Assembly (NCBI GenBank): GCA_034678415.1 | Contig: JAXDBV010000312.1 | Coordinates: 1 to 9,604 of the forward strand | Length of the DNA stretch: 9,604 nucleotides | Origin: JAXDBV01 sp034678415 | Lineage (GTDB): Bacteria; Bacteroidota; Bacteroidia; Bacteroidales; VadinHA17 | Direction: 5' to 3' | In this document: in pieces, positions 1 through 6,828 of the stretch | Numbering within the stretch: the first letter of the stretch is position 1 | Layout: every line of letters starts with the position of its first letter | Notes under the pieces: generated by a model | Databases searched by the model: none | Seen by the model: only the letters and a program-made list of their open reading frames with translations | What the model was told of the DNA's origin: nothing | Position numbers and translations under genes: made by a program

Positions 1-474
1 GCCCTTTATCATAAATAAACCTGTGACAGCCAGCAGTATGAGGGCTACGGCAAAAATATCGGAAAACCATGTCCAGGCAGTTGAGGGATTATAATGCAGG
101 AAATTTACCTGGTGGAACACGGGCCGCCGGCGTATTTTTTCGATCACCCCTTTTCCTGTAACGAGGTTCAGTTGCAAACTACCTCCCCTGATAAATACTT
201 TCAGCAATTCATCAGAAGGAAAGTAATAGTTTTTAAAGCCCCTGGTTTCACCCGTTTCTTCCACAATACCCATTACTGCCGGGCGGTCAAGGGTGGCCTT
301 GTCGAGCGGGGCCGGCAGCTGGAACTCACGGTAGTCAATGATGTAATTGGGATTCCATTCATCGATATGATTCAGTGCAATACCCGAAATACCGTAAATG
401 ACTGCCATGCCTGCGAACAGGTACCCAAAATCGCGGTGCATTACCCTGATCCATTTGCGTACGTTAATTGCCAT
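1..474 (-). CDS. PepSY-associated TM helix protein, 3' end outside window
   Basis: This inner-membrane protein of the PepSY-associated TM helix type is seen for its first 158 residues; the C-terminus lies beyond the left edge. The reading frame is open from ATG at 474 to base 1. Visible parts are an N-terminal basic stretch with HRD (His13), a first membrane helix at about 15-36 ending in ALNH (His36), a WNPNY motif, a periplasm-sized middle of about 80 residues, LHYNPSTAWTW with His121 and His127 nearby, and a second helix at about 136-156. Related PepSY-TM proteins, such as those of siderophore systems, are thought to carry haem and reduce metal complexes in the periplasm. The conserved-looking histidines fit haem or metal ligands, but that is inference. 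Its start codon follows the terminator of the preceding lipoprotein gene by only 14 nt, so expression may depend on readthrough. Family assignment is from recognised motifs; its role in copper handling is a guess from context. Confidence 0.8.
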   Translation of the reverse strand, partial: MAINVRKWIRVMHRDFGYLFAGMAVIYGISGIALNHIDEWNPNYIIDYREFQLPAPLDKATLDRPAVMGIVEETGETRGFKNYYFPSDELLKVFIRGGSLQLNLVTGKGVIEKIRRRPVFHQVNFLHYNPSTAWTWFSDIFAVALILLAVTGLFMIKG

Positions 475-488
475 TGGAGATCCGTTTG

Positions 489-518
489 AAAAAAGAAGGG
501 GCTGTAAGCCCCCTCCTT
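489..518 (-). terminator. Rho-independent terminator after lipoprotein gene
   Basis: On the minus strand the arms are GAGGGGGCT (515-507) and AGCCCCTTC (503-495), a 9-bp stem with one G-U wobble and a 3-nt loop. They are followed directly by six T (494-489). The hairpin starts 22 nt after the lipoprotein stop and ends 14 nt before the start codon of the next same-strand gene. It therefore acts either as a full stop for the lipoprotein transcript or as a partial terminator that lowers PepSY expression. No room remains for a separate promoter between the T tract and the next ATG. Confidence 0.85.
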
Positions 519-537
519 GTTTATTTATCGTCAAGTA

Positions 538-1125
538 TTACTCCTGTTTCAATTTATAATCGGTACACTCAACCGAGTAGAACGACAGGTGATCAGTGTT
601 CTGTTCCGCGAGCATGGTGCGGTAGTTCTTAATCTGCTCCAGGTCGTCAACATGCATTCCCATGTCTGCCTGTTCACCCAGGGTGCTGGCAGCATGTCCT
701 GTACCTTCCCTGGTGGGATCCTTCATCTCTTCTGCCTGTTGGGTATCGCCCTTCGTCAGTTCAGCTTCCCATTTGGCCAGGTATTCCTCCGTGATCCTCA
801 GCTCAGTGAATTTTCCCGTGACGGTGATATTCGAACCTTCCATCGCTACATCGAAGGTGCCCATGTTCTCTCCCGTGTTCACCCTTACCCTGTTCCCGGG
901 ATCGCTGCCTACAAGAAACATCTTTTTACCCGTTTGCCTGCAAATGTGATCAGCCAAACCGGTAAATGTTACCATCTGATCAATAAACTTGTCGGGCGAG
1001 GACATCAGCTCGTCAACCGTGGTCTCTATAACCTTGCCGGCAGTCTGTTCTTTGCTCTTGTCGGTTCCGCTTTTGCAGGCTGAAATGAGGACAAGAGTGG
1101 CTGCAATAAATAACAGTTTTTTCAT
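538..1125 (-). CDS. Putative OB-fold-like lipoprotein, function unknown
   Basis: A 195-residue exported lipoprotein. The N-terminus MKKLLFIAATLVLISAC is a lipoprotein signal with lipobox ISAC and lipidated Cys17. After a short Lys/Glu-rich linker, residues about 30-110 look like a small beta-rich OB-fold-type domain: VDELMSSPDKFIDQMVTFTG, then DHICRQTGKKMFLVG, then VAMEGSNITVTGKFTELRI. An H-x-C pair (His60, Cys62) sits where a metal or redox ligand could be, and another Cys is near the end (Cys187). The C-terminal 80 residues are charged and probably helical. It lies between copA and a PepSY membrane gene, on the same strand, with its own candidate promoter and a terminator behind it. I recognise no characterised family; the OB-fold call rests on pattern only. 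A periplasmic metal-binding or redox-accessory role is inferred from context. Confidence 0.75.
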   Translation of the reverse strand: MKKLLFIAATLVLISACKSGTDKSKEQTAGKVIETTVDELMSSPDKFIDQMVTFTGLADHICRQTGKKMFLVGSDPGNRVRVNTGENMGTFDVAMEGSNITVTGKFTELRITEEYLAKWEAELTKGDTQQAEEMKDPTREGTGHAASTLGEQADMGMHVDDLEQIKNYRTMLAEQNTDHLSFYSVECTDYKLKQE

Positions 1126-1158
1126 ACATGTATGGGTTTAAGGTTCTGCATTTTTTTG

Positions 1159-1190
1159 CATAATTATAAAAAACTTCACATACTGCCAAA
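1159..1190 (-). promoter_or_regulatory. Candidate Bacteroidota-type promoter for lipoprotein gene
   Basis: Reading the minus strand, TTTG (1190-1187) is followed after 20 nt by TAATTATG (1166-1159). This is one mismatch from the TAnnTTTG -7 element of Bacteroides primary-sigma promoters, whose usual spacing to TTTG is 19-21 nt. A transcript would start near 1153, giving a leader of about 28 nt. The -33 box lies inside a short dyad, GCCAA-N7-TTGGC (1185-1201), which could be a binding site or chance. The promoter would uncouple the lipoprotein and PepSY genes from the copA operon, although readthrough from copA is also possible because no terminator separates them. Confidence 0.45.
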
Positions 1191-1233
1191 CAATCATTGG
1201 CTGATCTGTGTAATCTTCCATACAATCTGGCGG

Positions 1234-3459
1234 TTATTTCTGGTCGAGGTTACGGATCTTGATGCGCAGACTGTTGAGCACCACCGATACCGAGCTGAAA
1301 GCCATGGCGGCGCTTGCCAGCATCGGATTCAGCAGCAGCCCGGTGATCGGGAATAATATTCCTGCAGCTACCGGTATGGTGAGCACGTTGTAAAAGAATG
1401 CCCAGAACAGGTTCTGCCGGATGGTTCGCATGGTGATGCGTGAGAGACGGATGGACGATGCGATTTTTGCCAGGCTGCCCTTTACCAGTGTGATACCTGC
1501 GCTCTCCATAGCAATGTCGGTTCCTGAGCCTAGGGCGATACCCAGATCAGCCTTTGCCAGGGCAGGAGAGTCGTTGATGCCGTCACCCACCATGGCCACC
1601 TTTCTTCCCTGCGACTGCAGGTGCGCGATATATTCCAACTTTTCGGCCGGGAGCATCTGCGCCTGAATATTTTGTATCCCCGTAAGCCTGCCAACGGCGT
1701 TAGCACTGTGCCAGTTGTCTCCAGTGAGCAGATGGATGTCCAGCCCAAGCTTTCTCAACCTGCCGACGGAATCGGCCGCCTCTGCCCGTAACGGATCGGT
1801 CACCCTGAAGGCAACGAACACCCGCCGGTTCAGTGCAGCATAGATAACCGTCATTGATCCGGTTTCCCATGTGTCAATCCTTTCCCTGATACCCGCGGGA
1901 ATGGTTATATCCATCGATTCCATCAGCCTTTCATTCCCCACGGTAAATATATCGTGGTCCCTGGCAGCCTGTATTCCCATCCCTTCGTGATACTCCACCC
2001 GGTCAATGACGGATTCCTTGACCCGCTGTTTCCCCAGGTAGGTGGTCACTGCTGAGGCCAGCGGATGTTCCGAAAGAGATTCCATTTGATATAGAGCTGC
2101 CGAAAGGAATTCCCTGTTTGTAACACCTTCATCCCATGCCACGGTATCGACCACCGGTTTTCCTTCCGTCAGCGTCCCCGTCTTGTCAATAATGATGGTA
2201 TCTATGTCTTCGGCTTTCTGGAGGCTCTCAGCGTTACGGATGAGGATACCGTTGGCAGCCCCTTTGCCGAGGCCGGCCACTAGGGCGGTGGGTGTTGCCA
2301 ATCCCAGGGCGCAGGGGCAGGCAATGACCATGACGGCTACAGCTACGGTGAGGGCGTAACGGAACGTGGGCGATGGCCCGGCTAACATCCATATGACAAA
2401 TGACAGGAGTGCGATGACAAGCACCACGGGAACAAAGTAACGGGCAATGGTGTCGGTGAGATTCTGAACGGGAGCTCTGCCCGCCTGTGCGTTCTCAACC
2501 ATACGGATGATCTGTGACAGCACCATTTCCTCACCGATGCCTTCCGCACGCATGGTGAAACTGCCCTGTTTGTTCACCGTGGCGCCGATTACCCTGTCAC
2601 CTTCCCTCTTGAACACCGGCGAGGGCTCACCGGTGAGCATGCTCTCATCGACCGATGAGCGCCCCTTGACGATGGTGCCGTCAACCGGAACCCGTTCCCC
2701 GGGCCTCACCAGTAACAGGTCACCCATGGCAATGCTCTCCACCGGAACATGTTCTTCTTCATCGTTATTCACGCGGGTGGCATGTTTGATCCGCAGGCCC
2801 GTGAGCCGGCGGATAGCATCGGATGTGCCCGATTTTGCCCTTTCTTCAAGGTAACGGCCCAGCAACACGAATGCGATGATCACGGCTGCCGCATCATAAT
2901 AAACATAGGAGTCGAGTCCGCGGCTTGAGAAATATCCCGGAAAGAAGGTGTTCAGCAGGCTGAAGAGGAAGGCGGCACCGGTGCCGCAGGCCACCAGGGT
3001 GTCCATGGTGGCGTTCAGATGACGGGCCTGCTTCCAGGCACGGATGAAGAAATGCCGCCCGAACCATACCACGACAGGGGTGGTAAGGATCATCACGACG
3101 ATCCTTGTCCAGTCGCCGTGAAGAGAAAGCATTGAAATCATCAATACGGGCAGTGCCAGCAGGAGAGAGAACAGGGCTCTTGTTCCCGCCTGACGGATCC
3201 TTTCCTTTTCCCTGGCCCCGCGATCCTCCTCCGATGAATCGTCAACGGGTGACAAACGGTAGCCGATTTTTTCCAGGGCCAGCTGCATCCCCCTCAGATC
3301 GATGCGGTGCGTATCATAGCTCACCCGGGCAAGACCGCCGGCATAGTTTACATATGCCTCAGCCACACCGTCGAGCGAGGCAAGCATAGATTGGGCGCTG
3401 ACAGCACACGAAGCACATGACATGCCCTCCACCCTGAACAATTCAGTTAACTGCCCCAT
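1234..3459 (-). CDS. copA: Cu(+)-exporting P-type ATPase (P1B-1)
   Basis: A 741-residue inner-membrane pump that uses ATP to expel Cu(I) from the cytoplasm. One N-terminal HMA domain (about 6-70) carries the metal site GMSCASC (Cys15, Cys18). The actuator has TGE at 276-278. The membrane metal site is CPC at 381-383. The phosphorylation motif is DKTGT with Asp425. The ATP-binding domain has SEHPLAS (463-469), and the hinge has GDGIND (625-630). The last two helices match the Cu(I)-specific signatures exactly: N683-x6-YN-x4-P696, and P712-x6-M719-xx-SS-xx-V-xx-NS730. These separate it from Zn/Cd/Pb and Co pumps. Length and domain order are normal and complete. The start follows the stop of a small HMA gene by 1 nt and has an SD site GGAGGAG. 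By eye its GC content is higher than that of the nusB region. Copper specificity is well supported; the direction (export) is family knowledge. Confidence 0.96.
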   Translation of the reverse strand: MGQLTELFRVEGMSCASCAVSAQSMLASLDGVAEAYVNYAGGLARVSYDTHRIDLRGMQLALEKIGYRLSPVDDSSEEDRGAREKERIRQAGTRALFSLLLALPVLMISMLSLHGDWTRIVVMILTTPVVVWFGRHFFIRAWKQARHLNATMDTLVACGTGAAFLFSLLNTFFPGYFSSRGLDSYVYYDAAAVIIAFVLLGRYLEERAKSGTSDAIRRLTGLRIKHATRVNNDEEEHVPVESIAMGDLLLVRPGERVPVDGTIVKGRSSVDESMLTGEPSPVFKREGDRVIGATVNKQGSFTMRAEGIGEEMVLSQIIRMVENAQAGRAPVQNLTDTIARYFVPVVLVIALLSFVIWMLAGPSPTFRYALTVAVAVMVIACPCALGLATPTALVAGLGKGAANGILIRNAESLQKAEDIDTIIIDKTGTLTEGKPVVDTVAWDEGVTNREFLSAALYQMESLSEHPLASAVTTYLGKQRVKESVIDRVEYHEGMGIQAARDHDIFTVGNERLMESMDITIPAGIRERIDTWETGSMTVIYAALNRRVFVAFRVTDPLRAEAADSVGRLRKLGLDIHLLTGDNWHSANAVGRLTGIQNIQAQMLPAEKLEYIAHLQSQGRKVAMVGDGINDSPALAKADLGIALGSGTDIAMESAGITLVKGSLAKIASSIRLSRITMRTIRQNLFWAFFYNVLTIPVAAGILFPITGLLLNPMLASAAMAFSSVSVVLNSLRIKIRNLDQK

Positions 3460-3460
3460 T

Positions 3461-3673
3461 TCATTCGATCTCCTCCGCCTTATACCCAGCTTGCTTCAAC
3501 AGATCCCTGATCAATACCGCATCAATATCGTCACCGCTGACGGTAAGAATGCGCAGGGGACTGGTCGTATCCACCTCCCATCTGCTGATCCTCTTCTTCC
3601 CCGAAAGAAACGGGGTTACAGCCCTGACACAATTGCTGCAATTGATGCTTGTTTTAAAACGTAAGGTCTTCAT
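3461..3673 (-). CDS. Small cytosolic HMA-domain protein, probable copper chaperone
   Basis: A 70-residue protein made of one heavy-metal-associated domain and no signal peptide. The metal loop is INCSNC (Cys12, Cys15) in place of the common GMxCxxC. It is followed by a C-terminal helix ending QAGYKAEEIE, the usual end of an HMA fold. Proteins of this size next to copA normally act as CopZ/Atx1-like chaperones that carry Cu(I) to the HMA domain or the membrane entry site of the ATPase. Its stop is 1 nt before copA (TGA-A-ATG), and the exported HMA gene lies 34 nt upstream. The absence of Met and Gly before the first Cys departs from the consensus, so metal affinity may differ. It could also be a split-off extra N-terminal domain of the ATPase. 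Confidence 0.85.
   Translation of the reverse strand: MKTLRFKTSINCSNCVRAVTPFLSGKKRISRWEVDTTSPLRILTVSGDDIDAVLIRDLLKQAGYKAEEIE
3470..3476 (-). promoter_or_regulatory. Ribosome binding site of copA
   Basis: GGAGGAG on the minus strand lies 10 nt before the copA ATG at 3459 and inside the last codons of the upstream small HMA gene. It fixes the copA start, since a second ATG (3464-3462) overlapping the TGA is in another frame. It also suggests that copA is both translationally coupled and able to initiate on its own. Strong SD sites are uncommon for the other genes here. Confidence 0.6.
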
Positions 3674-3707
3674 AATAGATATTTACAGCCAGAATAACAG
3701 ATGAGCA

Positions 3708-4052
3708 CTAATTATGTTTCCCCGGCTTTTCCGTTTCCTCCACTTCCCGGTGCGGGACAACTCTGGCCGTATAACCCAGCTTTTCAATGGCTTTTTTCAG
3801 TGCCGTTGAATCGTTTTGCCACGCCTTATATTCAATGGTAACCAGATTTTTTTCCAGGTTGACATCAAGGTTGGTAACGCCTTTTTCAAACGCAAGGTTT
3901 TTTTCCATCTTGGCCTTACAGGCTTCGCAGTGCATATTTGTCTGAAACGTCACTGTCACTTTTTTCTTCATCGGTTCCTGTCCGTAAAGCATCACTGCCG
4001 GAAGGAGCAGGATGAGCAGAAACCATAACTGTTTAACACGTATAATTTTCAT
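3708..4052 (-). CDS. Exported HMA-domain protein, probable periplasmic metal carrier
   Basis: A 114-residue protein. Residues 1-24 form a signal peptide (basic start, then WFLLILLLPAVML, cleavage likely around YGQ-EP). An HMA domain follows (about 31-96) with the metal loop TNMHCEAC (Cys42, Cys45). A short charged tail ends EETEKPGKHN. The signal places it in the periplasm; no lipobox Cys is present. The role inferred is to bind Cu(I) or another soft metal outside the cytoplasm, either taking it from the receptor encoded 20 nt upstream or holding what the ATPase expels. Separate exported HMA proteins of this type commonly sit beside TonB receptors in Bacteroidota. No clear SD is seen before the ATG; the start is chosen because it gives the complete signal peptide. 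Confidence 0.88.
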   Translation of the reverse strand: MKIIRVKQLWFLLILLLPAVMLYGQEPMKKKVTVTFQTNMHCEACKAKMEKNLAFEKGVTNLDVNLEKNLVTIEYKAWQNDSTALKKAIEKLGYTARVVPHREVEETEKPGKHN

Positions 4053-4072
4053 AAGTCTAATGATTTATAATA

Positions 4073-6292
4073 TTAATTATGATCAATCTGTAATCGTAAC
4101 CCAAGGTATATCATGCGCCCGGTGATGGGGCCCCAGACCATGGAGGCATCGAAGTAAGGGCTGAACGGTTCATCAAACGCGAGGACGGGATTCTCCTGGC
4201 GGAAGTTTGTGAGGTTCTCTCCGCCGAGATAGATATCCACGTACCGGGTCCTTCGGGTAACCTGGGCATGAACAATATGGTATGCCGGGAAACGGCTGTC
4301 ACGCCGGTATTGTGGTGGATACGAGTCGGTACTTGCCAGGCGGCCAGGCCCGTTCACCTGCCAGGTGACATCGAACTGCCACTTGTTCAGCCGTGTGGAA
4401 TAACTGCTGTTCAGTAAAAATTTATAGCGGTTCACCAACGGCTTTTCCAGCAAACGTCCGTCATAGGTTGTCTTTACATCCGTGATCCTGTACCCCAGGT
4501 TCAGGTGCCACCGGGAGAGGAGCTCATAACTCATATCAAACTGCCAGGCGTTCGAATACGACTTGCCTTCCAGGGTATAGATCATAATGGTGGAGGCGTC
4601 CTGCTCCATATCCACCACCATCTGGTTGAGGAAATCGGTACGGTAATACTCGGCGCTCACCAGCAGATCCCTTTCACGCAGCCGGAATGTCTTTTGCAGG
4701 TTCAGCCCGTAGTTCCAGGCACTCTCCTGTTCAGGATCCTCAAGCACCCTGATGTTCCTCGAGCTGGCCAGCAGGTAACTGTTCTCAGCAATAATGTTGG
4801 CGGTACGATATCCTTTTCCTGCTGAACCACGCAGGGTGAACAACGGAAAAGGATTAACACGGACATGTACCCGCGGGGTGAAAAACAAACCGTATATGTT
4901 ATGGTAATCAGCCCGGATACCACCCATCAGTGTGAAATTGTCGCCCGGCTGATAGGTGTACTGGTAAAACACCCCCGGAACGACTTCGGTGCGGTGAAAA
5001 GCACTATCATTCAGTGATTCCCTGTAGGCATCGGCATTCAGGCTCAGGCCGGTGGTGTAACTGTGAAAGGAATTCCCGATGAATGACTGGAACATATAAT
5101 TGGTATAAAAGCTGTATTCCCTGCCCGAATAACGGGTGTTACCAAAAGCGGCTTGCTGGTCGTGGAATGTGAACGAGTTGATCAATCCAAGACTTGTATT
5201 AGGCCTCGAGGGGAAAAGATACCCGTTCTTGATCCAGAGATTATACCGGCGTGTGTCCAGTGCGATTCCATAGATGTTACCGGGATCGGTCTGCATGCCT
5301 CGGTCAAAGGCCAGCTGTCCTGCCGTACGTTTCTCATCAATAACGCTGAACCCGAAACGGCTTTCAAATCCCTTGACCCCCTGATACTTCCAACGGTTCA
5401 TAACATTGTACTGTCTCACCAGCGGGAGATCCATGAATCCGTCACGGTTCATATCCATCCGCTTGCCCAGGTTCTCTACATGACCCAGGATTGCGGTGCT
5501 CCACCGGTCTTTTAAATGTACGGATGCATTGACGTTCATGTCAAGTTTCATCTCGTTATTTCCATACACGTTGAAGAACATTTTTTCACTGTTCTCAGGC
5601 TTCTTGAACTCGGTATTGATCTGTCCCGTGATAGATTCATAACCGTTGACCACTGAGGACGTTCCTTTTGACACCTGAATGGACTGCATCCAGGTGCCGG
5701 GTATGTAGCCGAGTCCAAAGGTTGATCCGAGGCCCCGCAGGGCGGGAATGTTCTCCGTCATCAGTTGTGAATAGATACCGGCCAGCCCCAGCATCATGAT
5801 CTGCCGTGCACCGGTCAGTGCGTCCGAATAATTCACATCCACCGATGCGCTCGTTTCAAAACTCTCCGACAGGTTGCAACAGGCAGCCTGCTGGAGACCG
5901 GCTTCGGAGATGATGGAAGTAACGATGGGATTCATCTTGTCGTAATGTGAACCCTTCCGTTTCCCGTGAATGGTAATGTCGCTCAGCTCCACGGCTCCGG
6001 AAAGAACCACATCAACAGGTATCCCGGGTGAATGAACTTCAACGGTGTCATTGGCGTAACCTATATAACTGAAAATAAGGGTGTGGTTATCTGCCAGACG
6101 CCGGATAGAAAACAACCCCTTGATATCGGTGGTGCTCCCGATAGTAGTACCTGCCCAGTATACATTTACCCCTGAAAGGGGTACCTTCTTACCGTCAGGA
6201 CCGGTCTCATACACCCTGCCGGTAATATCCTGTGCCTGGCTTATAAAAGGAAGAATAAGCAGGATAAATAAAATAATACATATGTTTTTCAT
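4073..6292 (-). CDS. TonB-dependent outer-membrane receptor, probable copper/metal type
   Basis: A 739-residue outer-membrane receptor. I start it at MKNICIILFIL (6292), which gives a normal signal peptide (cleavage near SQA-QD) and has AGGAGG 8 nt upstream; a longer in-frame start at 6340 would spoil the signal. Residues about 22-100 form a carboxypeptidase-regulatory-like domain (DITGRVYE...LSGVNVYWAGT...SYIGYANDTVEV). A TonB-box-like ELSDITIHG follows at about 103-111. The plug runs to about 230, with LRGLGSTFG and VSKGTSSVVNGYESITGQIN. The remaining 500 residues are alternating beta-barrel strands ending in MIYLGLRLQI. The plug contains AACCNLSESF with adjacent Cys138-Cys139, a motif I associate with receptors next to HMA genes. 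It would import a metal or metal complex by TonB energy. The copper substrate is inferred from neighbours. The gene is complete, with no frameshift. Confidence 0.9.
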   Translation of the reverse strand: MKNICIILFILLILPFISQAQDITGRVYETGPDGKKVPLSGVNVYWAGTTIGSTTDIKGLFSIRRLADNHTLIFSYIGYANDTVEVHSPGIPVDVVLSGAVELSDITIHGKRKGSHYDKMNPIVTSIISEAGLQQAACCNLSESFETSASVDVNYSDALTGARQIMMLGLAGIYSQLMTENIPALRGLGSTFGLGYIPGTWMQSIQVSKGTSSVVNGYESITGQINTEFKKPENSEKMFFNVYGNNEMKLDMNVNASVHLKDRWSTAILGHVENLGKRMDMNRDGFMDLPLVRQYNVMNRWKYQGVKGFESRFGFSVIDEKRTAGQLAFDRGMQTDPGNIYGIALDTRRYNLWIKNGYLFPSRPNTSLGLINSFTFHDQQAAFGNTRYSGREYSFYTNYMFQSFIGNSFHSYTTGLSLNADAYRESLNDSAFHRTEVVPGVFYQYTYQPGDNFTLMGGIRADYHNIYGLFFTPRVHVRVNPFPLFTLRGSAGKGYRTANIIAENSYLLASSRNIRVLEDPEQESAWNYGLNLQKTFRLRERDLLVSAEYYRTDFLNQMVVDMEQDASTIMIYTLEGKSYSNAWQFDMSYELLSRWHLNLGYRITDVKTTYDGRLLEKPLVNRYKFLLNSSYSTRLNKWQFDVTWQVNGPGRLASTDSYPPQYRRDSRFPAYHIVHAQVTRRTRYVDIYLGGENLTNFRQENPVLAFDEPFSPYFDASMVWGPITGRMIYLGLRLQIDHN

Positions 6293-6300
6293 TAAAAAAT

Positions 6301-6306
6301 CCTCCT
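6301..6306 (-). promoter_or_regulatory. Ribosome binding site of TonB-dependent receptor
   Basis: AGGAGG on the minus strand with 8 nt to the ATG at 6292. It settles the start of the receptor gene in favour of the form with a regular signal peptide, over the upstream in-frame ATG at 6340, which lies in a small hairpin loop (CCGGC-ATGA-GCCGG, 6345-6332). Confidence 0.7.
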
Positions 6307-6358
6307 GATTTGCTGTTAAGATGTAATGAATCCGGCTCATGCCGGTAACAGGAACAAC

Positions 6359-6823
6359 TCAGGAGGGAAGGGGTATTTTGGGCTGATGGATAAGAAATAC
6401 CAGCTCACGGCCGGAAGGGGCCGGAGGTGCCTTATCCGAAGGGAAAAGGATTTCGTCGGTGCATACTTCGTTGTCTTCCGGAAGCACCTGTACCGGCGTT
6501 GCCAACATGGCAACCTGATACACGGTACGCATGGTCTCAGGCTTTGAGTATTCATCCGTCAGCCGGTACAGAATCATCTGGTTGCTGCAACAATGTTCGG
6601 CAAACTTCATGCCTTGACGGTCATCCGTGGTACAGCACGACGAACATCCATGAATATTCGACGGCAGGACGGCTTCATCCCTGTCACATGACTTAATGTC
6701 TTTGAAGGACACATAGCCGGTATGCTTGTGATAACAGTAATGGTAAAACATTGTCAGTCCCGTGCTGGTGGCTAAAACCACCAGGTAGGATACCAGCATC
6801 AATGTATTTACCGCCTTTTTCAT
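6359..6823 (-). CDS. Cys/His-rich membrane-tethered protein, function unknown
   Basis: A 154-residue protein and the first gene of the metal cluster. Residues 1-26 contain one hydrophobic helix (MKKAVNTLMLVSYLVVLATSTGLTM) that is either an uncleaved anchor or a signal peptide. The exposed part is unusually rich in soft-metal ligands: HYCYHKH (His28, Cys30, His32, His34), Cys46, HGCSSCC (His59, Cys60, Cys63, Cys64), HCC (His77, Cys78, Cys79) and Cys121. That makes eight Cys in all. The C-terminal third is Pro-rich and has no clear motif. The receptor gene starts 66 nt downstream. I recognise it only as the kind of unnamed protein that accompanies TonB/HMA copper clusters in Bacteroidota. Binding of Cu(I), or of a zinc or iron-sulfur site, is inferred from the ligands. 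The clustered CxxCC and CC pairs could also form disulfides. Confidence 0.82.
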   Translation of the reverse strand: MKKAVNTLMLVSYLVVLATSTGLTMFYHYCYHKHTGYVSFKDIKSCDRDEAVLPSNIHGCSSCCTTDDRQGMKFAEHCCSNQMILYRLTDEYSKPETMRTVYQVAMLATPVQVLPEDNEVCTDEILFPSDKAPPAPSGRELVFLIHQPKIPLPS

Positions 6824-6828
6824 TAGTG

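Noticed and set aside
94..489. Plus-strand ORF of 131 codons
   Set aside because: It lies antisense to the PepSY gene, whose frame gives recognisable membrane helices and motifs; the plus frame shows no domain or signal.
517..1083. Plus-strand ORF of 188 codons
   Set aside because: It is antisense to the lipoprotein gene, which has a clear lipobox and start; the plus-strand product looks like random sequence.
2507..2854. Plus-strand ORF of 115 codons inside copA
   Set aside because: Shadow of the copA coding strand across the actuator domain; no protein features.
4505..5515. Plus-strand ORFs (4505-4825, 5153-5515) opposite the TonB receptor
   Set aside because: They are antisense to a continuous 739-residue receptor frame and have no recognisable features.
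6293..6340. 16-residue N-terminal extension of the TonB receptor
   Set aside because: Starting at 6292 gives a standard signal peptide with AGGAGG at 8 nt; the extension places polar residues before the signal and its ATG has no SD.
6332..6345. Hairpin CCGGC-4-GCCGG between the Cys-rich gene and the receptor
   Set aside because: Only 5 bp with no T tract, so not a terminator; possibly a minor mRNA structure.
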